The notes under the pieces are model-generated. The model made no database searches, was not told the origin of the DNA, and worked only from the letters and a program-made list of their open reading frames with translations. 64,000 nucleotides of DNA, from assembly GCA_963205315.1 (NCBI GenBank), contig CAUJIO010000041.1, positions 1-64,000 of the forward strand. Direction: 5' to 3'. The DNA is from Pseudomonadota bacterium. GTDB lineage: Bacteria > Pseudomonadota > Alphaproteobacteria > Rhizobiales > Aestuariivirgaceae. Below are positions 24,664 to 34,240 of this stretch, piece after piece. Positions within the stretch are counted from its first letter, which is position 1; each line of letters opens with the position of its first letter. The translations under genes were made by a program, and so were the position numbers.

Positions 24664-27231
24664 TCATTTCGCGTTTCCGCTCGTGCCAACTGCGCCCGCC
24701 TTGGCGTAGCGCCGGAGATCGGTCACCAGATCGGCAAGCGGCATCGCGCCTTTTTGCACGACAGACTGGGTGTCACCTGCCAGAGCCTTGACTTTCTTGG
24801 ACTGTACGTCGGCGGCTGTCATGACCACGACCGGGATGTTGTCCCACGCCGGGTTCTGCCGCAACTGGCGGATGAAAGCATATCCGTCCATTTCCGGCAT
24901 GATAAGATCGGCCAGAACAAGCGCCGGCATGCGGTGTGCGAGGTGGGCCAGCGCATCCTTTCCATTGTGGCAAACGGTGACGATCCAGCCATCGCGAACC
25001 AGCATCTTGGACAGCCTTTCGCAGGCGGCCACATCGTCATCCACGATCAGCACCTCTGGTGAGGAGCGGCCGGACGCCGTTGCCGTCAATGCATCAGAAA
25101 GTTCACTTCGCCGGACTGGTTTCTTCAGATACGATGACGCACCCAGCGCGTAAGCAAAGTGTTCCTCGTCGAGCACCGTCTGCATGATCACCGGGATGTC
25201 GCGTAGCTCAGGATCGTTCTTGATGGAACGCAAGACGTGCCAACCGTCGAGTTCCGGCATCATGACGTCCAGCAACACGGCAATTGGCCGATGCGCCTTG
25301 ATCATGTCCAGCGCATCTCGTCCATTGCCGGCCGTGAGGACCGAGAACCCTTCCTTGTTCAGGTGGCGTGTCAGCAGATCGCGGGCCGTTGCTTCGTCGT
25401 CAACGACGAGAACATATTGCCGGGCGTCCAGATGTCCTTCGGCGGCAGGCTGCGGCCCCAACAAGGCCGCATCCGTCTCGACAGACCTTTTCTGATAGTG
25501 GCGCGGAATGGTGACGGCGAAAGTGGTGCCTTTGCCGACCGCGCTCTGAACCGTGATTGTCCCATTCAACATACTGGCGAGAGCATGGGTGAGTGCCAGA
25601 CCAAGTCCGGTGCCGCCGTACTTGCGGGTCGTTGTCTGGTCGGCCTGGTTGAACCGCTGGAAGAGATTGGCCAGCTGCTCGGGTGTCATGCCGATGCCTG
25701 TATCGCGGACCGTGAAGACGACGGAATCACTCCCATTGTGCTCCGTGAACGCGGTATCGAGAGTAATGGTTCCACCGGTGGTGAACTTTGCCGCATTGCC
25801 AAGCAGGTTCAGGAGTATTTGCTTGAGCTTCAGATCATCCGTGAACAGACCGGTATCATCCACGGCACCGGTGAGCACGAGCTGATTGCCATTCTTGGCA
25901 ACGAGGCTGCCCGCCGCGGCGTCGAGTTCGTGAAGCAAGGTTGAAACGGTGAAGTCCACCGCATGGACATCCATCTTCTGTGCCTCGATTTTCGACAAGT
26001 CGAGCACATCGTTGATCAGCGACAACAAATGCCGAGCATTGACGTTGATCTTGTTCAGGTCGGTGAGAACCGAGTCCGCACCCATGTCGCGGAGGTCTTC
26101 CTCGATCAGCTCGCAGTACCCCAACACGGCAGTCAAGGGGGTACGCAGCTCATGACTCATGTTGGCCAGGAAGGCAGACTTGGCGCGGTTGGCGGTTTCC
26201 GCCGCATCGCGCGCATGTTCCAGTTCAAGCTCCCAGTTCCGCTTTGCCGTTACGTCCTGCAACACGATCCCGGCGCCACGTCCCACGCGGCCATCTGGCT
26301 GGCTGAGTGACACAGGGAAAACGCTGGCCTCGACAAAGCGCGCGCCTTCGTCTGAAGCGATCTCCACGGTCTCGTTCTCTGGCTCAGGGGTTTGGCTTGC
26401 ACTTTGGTGCAGATTGCGCCTCACCGTGTCCATCAGCGGATCCTGAAGTTCGGCTGCCACATCCGACAGGCGGGCGGTTGCGCCTGAGTTTCCGGCCAGT
26501 CCCGACAATTTCGAAAATGCCTCATTCGCAAGTTCGAATTCGAGCTTGCTGTTCACCAGCGACAAGCCAAGAGGTGCCCTGGCAACGACATCACGGAGCA
26601 GATCCTTGGCGCTGGCGGCGGCCTTGCGGCTGTGCATGGCAGAGTAGGCAAAGTAGGCTACAGCGGCTAGAACTCCGGCCAGGGATGCGATGGTCAACGC
26701 CCAGTAACCGCGTCCATTGCGCCGCAGAATGGCTTGCGACGACAAGCGCGCATCCTCCGATATGCCTTCGACGACCGTCCGCACGCCGTCCATCAGTTCT
26801 TTGCCGCGATTGGTGCGAACGATCGCTCGCGCCTCCTCGACCGATCTTTGGCGCGCCTCGATCACTGTTGCGGCATAGTCCATGACCTGTTTCACGCTGC
26901 TGTCGATGGAGGCAATGAGGTCGGATGGTGCATCGCTGCCCAATTCAGTGCGCAGTGTCTCCAGCCGCTGGCCGATCGTGACCGTTGCCTCGCGGTAGGG
27001 ATCAAGATAGGCGTTGCTACCGACGATGACGTAGCCGCGGTATGCGGTTTCGATATCCTTGACCGAGGAAAGGAGACGTTCAGCCGCCAATTGCCGCTGC
27101 GCGGATTGCCAAACCACGGACTGGTTGCGCGCCGCAGTAATTGCGGACCACATCAGGCCGCAGAGGCTCAATCCTATCACAATCATCGCGGCCCGGCGCG
27201 ACCATGGCGAACTGACGGCGCGGATAATCAT
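24664..27231 (-). CDS. Hybrid sensor histidine kinase with CHASE3, PAS, and two receiver domains
   Basis: 855 residues. Transmembrane helix 1 is at about 13-33, a CHASE3 periplasmic sensor at 38-175, helix 2 at 177-197, a PAS-like domain at about 208-330, and HisKA with H360 in FLANMSHELRTPLTAVLGY. HATPase_c runs over about 465-580 (N-box LLNLLGNAAKF, G-boxes DTGIGMTPEQ and GGTGLGLALTHALA). Receiver 1 (about 616-730) has Asp in VLLDVMMPELDGW, and receiver 2 (about 735-850) has Asp in LVLADLIMPEMDGY. It forms a phosphorelay unit with the response regulator downstream. The signal is unknown. Confidence 0.92.
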   Translation of the reverse strand: MIIRAVSSPWSRRAAMIVIGLSLCGLMWSAITAARNQSVVWQSAQRQLAAERLLSSVKDIETAYRGYVIVGSNAYLDPYREATVTIGQRLETLRTELGSDAPSDLIASIDSSVKQVMDYAATVIEARQRSVEEARAIVRTNRGKELMDGVRTVVEGISEDARLSSQAILRRNGRGYWALTIASLAGVLAAVAYFAYSAMHSRKAAASAKDLLRDVVARAPLGLSLVNSKLEFELANEAFSKLSGLAGNSGATARLSDVAAELQDPLMDTVRRNLHQSASQTPEPENETVEIASDEGARFVEASVFPVSLSQPDGRVGRGAGIVLQDVTAKRNWELELEHARDAAETANRAKSAFLANMSHELRTPLTAVLGYCELIEEDLRDMGADSVLTDLNKINVNARHLLSLINDVLDLSKIEAQKMDVHAVDFTVSTLLHELDAAAGSLVAKNGNQLVLTGAVDDTGLFTDDLKLKQILLNLLGNAAKFTTGGTITLDTAFTEHNGSDSVVFTVRDTGIGMTPEQLANLFQRFNQADQTTTRKYGGTGLGLALTHALASMLNGTITVQSAVGKGTTFAVTIPRHYQKRSVETDAALLGPQPAAEGHLDARQYVLVVDDEATARDLLTRHLNKEGFSVLTAGNGRDALDMIKAHRPIAVLLDVMMPELDGWHVLRSIKNDPELRDIPVIMQTVLDEEHFAYALGASSYLKKPVRRSELSDALTATASGRSSPEVLIVDDDVAACERLSKMLVRDGWIVTVCHNGKDALAHLAHRMPALVLADLIMPEMDGYAFIRQLRQNPAWDNIPVVVMTAADVQSKKVKALAGDTQSVVQKGAMPLADLVTDLRRYAKAGAVGTSGNAK

Positions 27232-27301
27232 CGCTCGGCTGAGCGGATTGCCTCCGGCGCGGCGATCCCGGCCGGAATTCTATGAAATGGTTTGGATATG
27301 A

Positions 27302-27733
27302 TCATGACTTGCTGCCCCCTCGGCCGATGAGAACTCCGGCCAGGAGTGCTGCTGCGAGAAGGGCGGTCGATGCCATGCCCCTGGTGGAACCGGACTTCAG
27401 TCCATCATTCATTTGCTGCATCACTCCGGTCATCAATGGCAGCGCCTGATCGAGAGGTGATGCCGGCGCGGGCGGCGGTCTTCGCAGATAGGCAACCAGA
27501 AATACTATTGCGGACACGGCGAGCAGACCAATGCCGATCCAGAGGTTCGCATAGAAAGCGCCGTACCATTCGGACAGCTTCAGCCACAGCGCGCCGCCGA
27601 CAAACACCAGTCCTGCAATGCCGATGATACTGGCCGCCACGATCAGTATGGCCGATCGCAGCGAGGCACGCAGCTTGCGCCGAAGAGCAGAATAGCCGGC
27701 TGCAGTGAGAGCCAGCTGGAGGAGGCGAAGCAT
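27302..27733 (-). CDS. Holin-like/YqjE-type small membrane protein
   Basis: 143 residues with two transmembrane hairpin helices at about 28-53 (SAILIVAASIIGIAGLVFVGGALWL) and 62-85, and a short hydrophobic end (ALLAAALLAGVLIGRGG). This is the layout of the phage-holin-family/YqjE proteins found beside DUF883 proteins. The upstream partner is the 65-residue protein, 2 bp away. The likely role is in envelope or membrane stress; true holin activity is not implied. Confidence 0.65.
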   Translation of the reverse strand: MLRLLQLALTAAGYSALRRKLRASLRSAILIVAASIIGIAGLVFVGGALWLKLSEWYGAFYANLWIGIGLLAVSAIVFLVAYLRRPPPAPASPLDQALPLMTGVMQQMNDGLKSGSTRGMASTALLAAALLAGVLIGRGGSKS

Positions 27734-27735
27734 TC

Positions 27736-27933
27736 CTACCTCCTGATCAGGAGGCCGACGACGAGCCCCACGCTCAGTGCCACCGCGACCGAGGAGAGGG
27801 GATGTCTGCGAACGATCTCTTCGATTTCCTTCAGTCCGGACTCAAGCGTCTGTTCGTCGATACCTGGAATAGAGTGCGATCCGGCGTCGGATGCTGTCTC
27901 TTTGCCACTGTTCTCGGAGGCCGATTGTTGCAT
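27736..27933 (-). CDS. ElaB/YqjD (DUF883)-like tail-anchored protein
   Basis: 65 residues from ATG 27933, preceded by AAGGAG 8 nt upstream. It has a polar N-terminal half with an amphipathic helix (EQTLESGLKEIEEIVRRHP) and a C-terminal hydrophobic anchor (SVAVALSVGLVVGLLIRR). DUF883 proteins are ribosome- or membrane-associated stationary-phase proteins with exactly this tail. It forms a two-gene unit with the YqjE-like protein. Confidence 0.6.
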   Translation of the reverse strand: MQQSASENSGKETASDAGSHSIPGIDEQTLESGLKEIEEIVRRHPLSSVAVALSVGLVVGLLIRR

Positions 27934-28165
27934 TCTGCACACTCCTTGATTGCGCAAGTGTGCCGAAGCCGGGTGAGCAAGTCAATCTGAACAGCCGCAA
28001 GGCTGCTGATTTATGGCGATGCAACCACTCCCCGGTCTTGGGGACGATACCACGGGCAGGCAAATCGCCTTGTGGCATGCGATCTGATGCACGGCGAGTT
28101 CCGGCAGAATGCCATCAGGCGATGGTCTTCTGCCGGATATTCTTCGATCAGTGTGGACCGGTGCT

Positions 28166-28543
28166 TTATTCGCCGGACTTCAGATAGGCGATAAGATCGG
28201 CAACCTCTTCTGGCTTCTTGAGGCCGGCAAAGACCATCTTGGTCTTTGGCACAAACGCCTTGGGGTCAGGCAGGTAGGCAGCCAGTGTGGCCTCATCCCA
28301 GACCACGCCTTCGGCACCCTTGGCTATCATCGCGTCGGAATATTTGTAATCGGCAACGGAAGCAGCCTTGCGGCCAACGATGCCCTTGAGCGTCGGCCCA
28401 ACTTTGTTGACGCCCTTTTCGATGTCATGGCACGTCTTGCATTTCATGTAGAGCTTCTCGCCCTTCTCGGCATCGCCATCGGCAAATGCAGGTGTGGCAA
28501 AAGCCGCCAGGAGCGCTATGGCCGCAATCGTGTGTCTCGTCAT
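28166..28543 (-). CDS. Class I cytochrome c (c2/c550 type), probable electron donor
   Basis: 125 residues: a signal peptide of about 21 residues (ending PAFA), haem-binding CKTCH at about 36-40, and an axial Met in the FVPKTKMVFAGLKKPEE segment. This is the standard monohaem cytochrome c2/c550 fold. It lies at the end of the nir gene series on the same strand, 53 bp after the small membrane protein. In related denitrifiers such a cytochrome carries electrons from the bc1 complex to cytochrome cd1 and NO reductase; that role here is inferred. Confidence 0.88.
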   Translation of the reverse strand: MTRHTIAAIALLAAFATPAFADGDAEKGEKLYMKCKTCHDIEKGVNKVGPTLKGIVGRKAASVADYKYSDAMIAKGAEGVVWDEATLAAYLPDPKAFVPKTKMVFAGLKKPEEVADLIAYLKSGE

Positions 28544-28596
28544 GACTGGTCTTCCTTTCGTTGTGATTGAAGGTGGTGTTTCGGAGCGTGATAATT

Positions 28597-28833
28597 CTAT
28601 TTTTCAGCCTCGGTAATAAGGTTGCGGACCCAGATCGCGGCCGCCCAGGCTGCTGGTATGCCAAGTGGACCCGAGACCAGCAGGGTGGTGACCGGCGACA
28701 GAACGTCCAATCCGACGGCTGGTCCCATAAGGGCCAACATGAAGAGATTGATCGCAACGGCCGCTGCTGCAAAGGGGTAGAGCAGCAAGGCGAGTTTCCA
28801 CTGGGGCCAAGGCTGGTGAGCGACTCCCGTCAT
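28597..28833 (-). CDS. Small two-helix membrane protein in the nir cluster, unknown function
   Basis: 78 residues from ATG 28833, which overlaps the stop of the chelatase gene by 4 bp (ATGA). It has two hydrophobic stretches, at about 12-38 (LALLLYPFAAAAVAINLFMLALMG) and 45-68. No family recognised. Coupling to the d1-haem genes and a position before the cytochrome c suggest an accessory role in nitrite reductase maturation or electron supply. Confidence 0.65.
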   Translation of the reverse strand: MTGVAHQPWPQWKLALLLYPFAAAAVAINLFMLALMGPAVGLDVLSPVTTLLVSGPLGIPAAWAAAIWVRNLITEAEK

Positions 28834-29555
28834 GCAGCAAGTCTCTTGACGGCATGGGCGAGCGACGCGGCGATGAGTTTCGGTACGCATGGATGCTCGC
28901 CAATCGCCGGCAACAACGGGCCAGTGAACCCCGCATCGGCGAGGGCCTCGGGAATATCATTCTCGACGTGACCGGCGCGCAGCGCAAAGAAGGGCAAGCA
29001 GATGGCGGGGCCAAGTCCTTGTGCAGCTACATTGAGAAACGGGGCTTCCTCGATGAAGCCGGTCACGATTGCCTTGAACGGCACCAGGGAACCCAGTTGG
29101 CGCACGGTTTCAAGGGCCGTGATTTTTGACGTCTGGGATATCTTCGATCCGTGCGCCGCGATCAACAGCGTGGTGGCGCGTGGGTCAAGACCGGCAGCGG
29201 TGGCACCCGCGACTGCTGCCTCGGCCATCAATGCGGCAAGCGCCCGATCCGTACCGAAGGGCGGAAGCTGCAAGGCACCGCAGTTCAGGTGTTGAAGCCG
29301 TTGTGGCAGAAACTGGGTGGTGAACACACCCTCTGCCATGAAGAACGGATAGACCAACGGATTGTCCAGTCCATCAAGAGACTCTTCAAGGCTTCCTGCC
29401 ATGGCAAGCGTTGCGCCTCGCACGGTCCAGCCCGGCAACTGATGTGCCACGTCCGAAGCAAGAGCTTTCATCACCGCGTCCTGCGGTGCCGGATCCGAGG
29501 GCAGGCCATGCGCGACCAAAACGGCTTGGCCGCCGATTTCAGTGACTGGTGCCAT
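28830..29555 (-). CDS. CbiX/SirB-like tetrapyrrole chelatase
   Basis: 241 residues with two halves of the class II chelatase fold: AVLVAHGLPSDPAPQDAVMKAL with the metal-binding His near 16, and TLLIAAHGSKISQTSKITALETVRQL at about 126-151. Sirohydrochlorin chelatases insert Fe or Co into sirohydrochlorin. Haem d1 is built from sirohaem, made here by NirE plus other enzymes, so a dedicated ferrochelatase would complete the local pathway. The start overlaps the end of nirN by 17 bp. The fold is well supported; the metal and substrate are inferred. Confidence 0.75.
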   Translation of the reverse strand: MAPVTEIGGQAVLVAHGLPSDPAPQDAVMKALASDVAHQLPGWTVRGATLAMAGSLEESLDGLDNPLVYPFFMAEGVFTTQFLPQRLQHLNCGALQLPPFGTDRALAALMAEAAVAGATAAGLDPRATTLLIAAHGSKISQTSKITALETVRQLGSLVPFKAIVTGFIEEAPFLNVAAQGLGPAICLPFFALRAGHVENDIPEALADAGFTGPLLPAIGEHPCVPKLIAASLAHAVKRLAA

Positions 29556-31092
29556 CGGAAAATGTCACCTTGTTCCAGACGTTGTACTTTCCCGCGGGCT
29601 TGCGCATCGGCAGTCGTTTCACTTCCTTGAAGGTCGCAGCATCATAAACGATGAGAGCGCCGTCGTCCTCCCACACCGAGACGAGCGCATACTTGCCGTC
29701 GCGCGTGAACTCGGTGTGGGCCACGGTCTTGCCCGGCGCCGGGTTCAGGGTCTTGACGATCTCCAGCGTCTGCTTGTCGATGATATGCATTTCATCCTTG
29801 TGCGGACCGAAGAAAACATCGGCCCAGACATAGGGCGTATTCTCGTGGCTGCGCAGAAAGAAGCCGGGACCGTCCATCTTGATGGTTTTCACGAGTTTCC
29901 AGGTATCGATGTCGATGACCGAGAGCACGCCCTCCTTGAGGTGGGGCGTTGCCATGACGTGACGCCCCTGTGACGTCCAGGTGATGCCGGAGCCCAAATG
30001 CGGCATGCCCGGCAAAGGCAACTCGGCAATCTCGCGCCCGACATCGAGATTGACCACCACGCCCTTGTCACCGTCGCGATTGGTCCCGATGAGATTGCGG
30101 TAGTCGGGAGTGAAAAAGAAATCGTCGAGCGGCGCGCTGATGGCAATGCGGCGGCGCGCAAAAAGGCCTTTCTCCGCCGCGAGTGACTCCTCCATGCCCT
30201 TTTCATGGCTATGGACGAAGCCTTCATGGTAGGGACCAGCATCGGGATCGGTCGCAACCTCCCAGATTTCGGCGGCGTCCTTCAACGCCAAAACAAAACT
30301 CTTGCGGCGCGGCGCCTGATAGACGGCGGAGACGCGCGACGGCGTACCATCCTTGCCCTTGACGTCGATCACCTTCACAACGCTCAGATCGGTGGTCGAG
30401 AGGATGGTCAAGGTGCGCGGCAGATAGTTGGCTACGGCAAGCCACTGGCCGTCATGGCTCATCGCAATGTTGCGGCTGTTGAGACCGGCGCGCACGCGGC
30501 CGACCTCGGCCAGCGACCAGACATCGTATTTCTGCACCCACCCGTCCCGCGACATGATGAAGACATAGCGCCCGTCAGGGCTGAACTTTGGTCCGCCATG
30601 AACCGCGAAAGGTGTCGCAAAGCGGTCAAGCACGTCAAAACTGTCGCCGTCGAGAACCGAGATGTGATGGTCGCCGGTTTCCACCACCAGTGTGATGTTC
30701 ATCGGATCGCCGGCAAATTTTGGCGCGGCCGCGGGTTGATATTCCGCCACCATGCTACGTGTTGCGGCGATGTCGGCTGCTGTCCATGAGGGCTCTTGCG
30801 CCAAAGGTTCGGAGATATAGGCCGCGAGGGCTGCAATGTCGTCCTTGGTCAGGGTTTCGCCGAAGCCCTGCATTTGCGTTGCCGGACGGCCGGTGGCGAT
30901 CAGCGCCTCCAGTTTTTCACCCTTGATGCGGCCGAGACTTTCGGGGATGAGAGCAGGGCCCGTGCCGCCCAGCCGTGTCGGGGCGTGGCATGCAGCACAG
31001 TTATCCGAATAGAGTTTTGCGGCATCCGGACGGGCAAGTGCCGGAACGGCCAGCAACAGCGCCATGCTAAATAAAACGATGCGCCGGATCAT
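29539..31092 (-). CDS. nirN: NirN, cytochrome c/d1-binding protein of haem d1 biosynthesis
   Basis: 517 residues from ATG 31092 ([20 protein letters not shown], signal peptide). Upstream codons overlap nirJ and are not homologous. The c-type haem domain has CAACH at about 34-38. The rest is an eight-bladed d1-type propeller homologous to NirS and NirF, beginning near [17 protein letters not shown]. NirN is the periplasmic dehydrogenase that makes the acrylate side chain of haem d1 and hands the cofactor to NirS. The start overlaps nirJ by 26 bp, so translation is coupled. Confidence 0.88.
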   Translation of the reverse strand: MIRRIVLFSMALLLAVPALARPDAAKLYSDNCAACHAPTRLGGTGPALIPESLGRIKGEKLEALIATGRPATQMQGFGETLTKDDIAALAAYISEPLAQEPSWTAADIAATRSMVAEYQPAAAPKFAGDPMNITLVVETGDHHISVLDGDSFDVLDRFATPFAVHGGPKFSPDGRYVFIMSRDGWVQKYDVWSLAEVGRVRAGLNSRNIAMSHDGQWLAVANYLPRTLTILSTTDLSVVKVIDVKGKDGTPSRVSAVYQAPRRKSFVLALKDAAEIWEVATDPDAGPYHEGFVHSHEKGMEESLAAEKGLFARRRIAISAPLDDFFFTPDYRNLIGTNRDGDKGVVVNLDVGREIAELPLPGMPHLGSGITWTSQGRHVMATPHLKEGVLSVIDIDTWKLVKTIKMDGPGFFLRSHENTPYVWADVFFGPHKDEMHIIDKQTLEIVKTLNPAPGKTVAHTEFTRDGKYALVSVWEDDGALIVYDAATFKEVKRLPMRKPAGKYNVWNKVTFSDGTSH

Positions 31093-32299
31093 GACTCTTG
31101 CCCTTGAATGTCGTGACGGCGAGGCGGGGAGTCTCGTCGGCCAGACCGATTTCGCGGTTGGACAGATAGCACGCCGGATCTTCTTCCCACGGATCACCCG
31201 TGAGCTGCAGCGCGCGGATGCGCGTATTGCCGCCGCAGACCGCCTTGAAGGCACAAGCGCCGCAACGGCCTTTCAGCGGCCGCGGGCGCTGGCGGAGTGT
31301 TGCCAACATCGCATCATCGCCCGTCCACAATGCAGAGAACGGCGTCTCCTTGACGTTGCCGATGGTGTAGTCGGACCAATAGGTGTCCGGATGGACCTTG
31401 CCGAGCGGATCGATGTTCGCAACCCCGAGACCGGCGGAATTCCCACCCCAGGCTTCCAGATGCGAGCGGACGTGCGCGGCCTTGTCGTCGCCGAAATTCC
31501 TCTCGACCCAGTTGAGAAAATAGACCGCGTCAGCGTCATTGTTACCGGTGACGATGTCGAGCGGCTGATTTTCCGCGACCGCAACCCAGGCGCGGTTGAT
31601 CAGAAGGTCCATGGCGGAGCGGGTGCGGACATGGGCCGCATCTTCACCACGGTGCTTGTCTCCGCGACCGGCATAGACGAGATGCGAGAGATAGAACTTG
31701 TCGACGCCTTCATGATCGCAGAGATCGAGCATCTGCGGCAGGTGATGGGCGTTGTCGTCGGTGATGGTAAAGCGAAGGCCGACCTTGACGCCAAGCGCCT
31801 TGCAGGCGCGCACACCAGCGAGAGCCGCGGCAAAGGCGCCGTCGACACCACGGAACCAGTCATTGGTCTCGCCGATGCCGTCGAGCGAGATGCCAACATA
31901 GTCGAAGCCGAGTTCAGCGACGCGCCTTGCAACATCGCCCGTCAGCCGCGTGCCGTTCGTCGAGAGTGACAGGTGGTGAAAGTTCAAGGCACGAGCCCGC
32001 TCGGCGAGTTCAAAGAAGTCGAAGCGCGACAGCGGCTCGCCTCCAGAGAGAATCAGCGCCGGGATGCCGAAGCCTGCCAGATCGTCGAGCACACCCATCG
32101 CCTGGTCGTGCGAGAGCTCGCCCGGAAATGGTATGTCGGCGGACGTGGTGTAGCAATGGCGGCACCGCAGATTACAGCGGCGCGTGAGGTTCCATATGAC
32201 AACCGGCTTCACCGTTTCACCCGTTTGCCCGAAGCCGCGGCGCAGACGGACCGGTGTGGGCTCGACGATCTGTTTCATGTAGTTGGTCAAGCGGAACAT
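31067..32299 (-). CDS. nirJ: NirJ, radical SAM enzyme of haem d1 biosynthesis
   Basis: 410 residues. The radical SAM motif [10 protein letters not shown] (CxxxCxxC) is at about 40-49, followed by GGEPL-containing [18 protein letters not shown]. The C-terminal auxiliary-cluster cysteines are in [20 protein letters not shown] at about 344-363. It replaces propionate side chains of didecarboxysirohaem with oxo groups in the cytoplasm. It starts 2 bp after nirH. Confidence 0.93.
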   Translation of the reverse strand: MFRLTNYMKQIVEPTPVRLRRGFGQTGETVKPVVIWNLTRRCNLRCRHCYTTSADIPFPGELSHDQAMGVLDDLAGFGIPALILSGGEPLSRFDFFELAERARALNFHHLSLSTNGTRLTGDVARRVAELGFDYVGISLDGIGETNDWFRGVDGAFAAALAGVRACKALGVKVGLRFTITDDNAHHLPQMLDLCDHEGVDKFYLSHLVYAGRGDKHRGEDAAHVRTRSAMDLLINRAWVAVAENQPLDIVTGNNDADAVYFLNWVERNFGDDKAAHVRSHLEAWGGNSAGLGVANIDPLGKVHPDTYWSDYTIGNVKETPFSALWTGDDAMLATLRQRPRPLKGRCGACAFKAVCGGNTRIRALQLTGDPWEEDPACYLSNREIGLADETPRLAVTTFKGKSHDPAHRFI

Positions 32300-32301
32300 G
32301 T

Positions 32302-32790
32302 TCAGGCTCCAGGATCGGTAAGGCGCAGACCTGTCTTCTTCAGAATGCGCGTTGAATAAAGGATATCGTTGCTGTGGCAGAAGGGTTCAAGAAGACGTGA
32401 GATTTCGCGCCGTTTGACCTCGACTTCATCGCGCGTGGCACCGTGGATCATGGCGAAGAGATTATAGGGCCAGTCGGGCAGCGCACGCGGTCTGAGATAG
32501 CAGTGCGACACGAATTCGAGGGCACCGACCTTAGCACCCATCTCGATTGCATGCGCATCATCGACATCCCAGACGCTCATGCCATTCGCCATCATGCCGA
32601 GGGCGTAATGATTGGGCGCAACGGCAATGCGCCGGATGATACCACTGTCCAGCATTTTCCCTAGCCGGGTGATCACTTCATCTTCGGTGAGGCCAAGCCA
32701 GCTTGCCACCTCGGCATAGGGCGCCGGCGCCAACGGAAATCCGCCTTGTGTCGCGGCGATCAGTCTGCGGTCGGTGGCATCCATGTTCAT
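32302..32790 (-). CDS. nirH: NirH-type sirohaem decarboxylase subunit
   Basis: 162 residues of the AsnC/Lrp-like NirDLGH family. It has a winged-helix-like N-half ([31 protein letters not shown]) and a C-terminal half with [22 protein letters not shown]. The NirDLGH complex decarboxylates sirohaem to 12,18-didecarboxysirohaem. Assignment as H rather than G rests on gene order (D-L-G-H-J). The start overlaps the stop of the previous gene by 4 bp. Confidence 0.85.
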   Translation of the reverse strand: MNMDATDRRLIAATQGGFPLAPAPYAEVASWLGLTEDEVITRLGKMLDSGIIRRIAVAPNHYALGMMANGMSVWDVDDAHAIEMGAKVGALEFVSHCYLRPRALPDWPYNLFAMIHGATRDEVEVKRREISRLLEPFCHSNDILYSTRILKKTGLRLTDPGA

Positions 32791-33260
32791 GCGGCAACCC
32801 GGAATCCGATGAAGAATTCTTTCAGCTTCGGAAAGCGGAGAACCGTCAATCCGGTTTCCTGCTCGATCCGGTCAGCGACCCGTGCAATGCCGTCCGGAGT
32901 CTCGCAAGCGAGAACGAACCACATGTTGAGCCGGTGACTACGCTCATAATTATGCGCCACCTCAGCATGTGCATTGACCAAAGTCACAACGGCATCAAAA
33001 CGTTCTTCCGGCACTGCCATCGCACAGAGACAAAAGGCACCGCCCATGGCCTCGGCATCGAAGAAGGGCCCGAATCGCGTAATTGCACCGATTTCGCGCA
33101 GGTGGCGGAGATGCGAAATCAGACTGTCCTCGCTCAGATTGAGAGCAGCACCGGCGGCCGCAAAGGGACGTGGCAGGAGCGGAAAACCCTCCTGCAACGC
33201 ATTGATGATGGCGCGATCCGTTGAATCCAATGCATCCGGCGGCAGTGGTGTGCGTCTCAT
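32787..33260 (-). CDS. nirG: NirG-type sirohaem decarboxylase subunit
   Basis: 157 residues of the same family, with an N-terminal winged-helix (FAAAGAALNLSEDSLISHLRHLREIGAITRFGPFFDAEAMGGAFCLCAMAVPEE) and then AHNYERSHRLNMWFVLACE. It is coupled by ATGA overlaps to both nirDL and nirH. In the C-terminal motif it has RLNMWFVL where the paralogues have DWNFWFVA or DWPYNLFA. Confidence 0.85.
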   Translation of the reverse strand: MRRTPLPPDALDSTDRAIINALQEGFPLLPRPFAAAGAALNLSEDSLISHLRHLREIGAITRFGPFFDAEAMGGAFCLCAMAVPEERFDAVVTLVNAHAEVAHNYERSHRLNMWFVLACETPDGIARVADRIEQETGLTVLRFPKLKEFFIGFRVAA

Positions 33261-34237
33261 GCGGCGGCCCCTTCGCTATGAACCAAAGCGCCCATCTGTT
33301 TGAAGCAGCGGGTCGAGAACAGTGCGCGATGCCGGGCACCCGCCAGTTCCGGCTTGGCGGCCGCAATTGCCAGGACTGACTGGGCTTCGGCGCGCGAACG
33401 CGCATGGATCATGCAAAAAAGAGCGAAAGGCCAGACCCCGGGAACGGTGCGCCGCTGGTAACAGAGCGTCACGCCGGGCAGGGCGGCGAGGCTCAATCCA
33501 GCAGCTTCGATTCTTTCCTCAGGCAATTCCCACACCACCATGGCGTTGGAACTCCAACCGATGGCGCGATGGCGGACAATGACACCAATTCGCGTGATGA
33601 TGCCCGCAGCCAGCAGGACGGCCAAGCGCGCGAGTACCTCTTCCTCGGTGCGCGCCAATTTCATCGCAAGCGCCGCGAAGGGCCTCTTGCCCAGCGGAAG
33701 ACCTTCGACCATGGCCTGCAGCAATGGCCTGTCGCCGTCGCGGACGACCGAGGGATCCGGTGCATCGCCGGCGCGCAACATCTGGCGCGGACCTGACAGC
33801 CGGAATCCCAGGTCGATATTGAAGGGCCGCAACAGTGGCAGATCAAGGACGTCGAGGCCGGTTCTGGAGCTGATGCGTTTCAAGCTGTCTGCCAGCGCCT
33901 GCTGTGTCGGAGCCGTGGCGACGAACCAGAAGTTCCAATCGTCTTCGCGCAGGTAGGCATGGTTGACGCCCGGCTCGGCCCCGACGATGGCGGCGACGTC
34001 TTCAATGCGCGCCTCTGGTATTGCCAACGCAGCAAGCGTCGAGGCGCCCGCCGTATTCGGACGAATGGTAGCGCCCACCCGGGATATCATCCCAGCCGAC
34101 TGCATGGCGTCCAGGCGTCTGATGACATCATGCTCCGGGATCTCGAGCGTTTCGCCGATCACTGCGAAGGGCCTGGCCACCAGAGGCAAATCGCGCTGGA
34201 ATTCATCGAGCAGGCGCTGGTTGATTGCGTCAAACAC
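33257..34237 (-). CDS. nirD: NirDL fusion, sirohaem decarboxylase
   Basis: 326 residues from a GTG at 34237, 3 bp after the nirF stop. It is a tandem fusion of two ~155-residue NirD/NirL-type units. Unit 1 has VIRRLDAMQSAGMISRVGATIRPNTAGASTLAALAIPE and DWNFWFVATAP; unit 2 has LARLAVLLAAGIITRIGVIVRHRAIGWSSNAMVVW and GVWPFALFCMIHA. Fused NirD-L occurs in Paracoccus-type clusters, whereas Pseudomonas has separate genes. It is part of the cytoplasmic decarboxylase for haem d1. Confidence 0.88.
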   Translation of the reverse strand: MFDAINQRLLDEFQRDLPLVARPFAVIGETLEIPEHDVIRRLDAMQSAGMISRVGATIRPNTAGASTLAALAIPEARIEDVAAIVGAEPGVNHAYLREDDWNFWFVATAPTQQALADSLKRISSRTGLDVLDLPLLRPFNIDLGFRLSGPRQMLRAGDAPDPSVVRDGDRPLLQAMVEGLPLGKRPFAALAMKLARTEEEVLARLAVLLAAGIITRIGVIVRHRAIGWSSNAMVVWELPEERIEAAGLSLAALPGVTLCYQRRTVPGVWPFALFCMIHARSRAEAQSVLAIAAAKPELAGARHRALFSTRCFKQMGALVHSEGAAA

Positions 34238-34240
34238 GTG

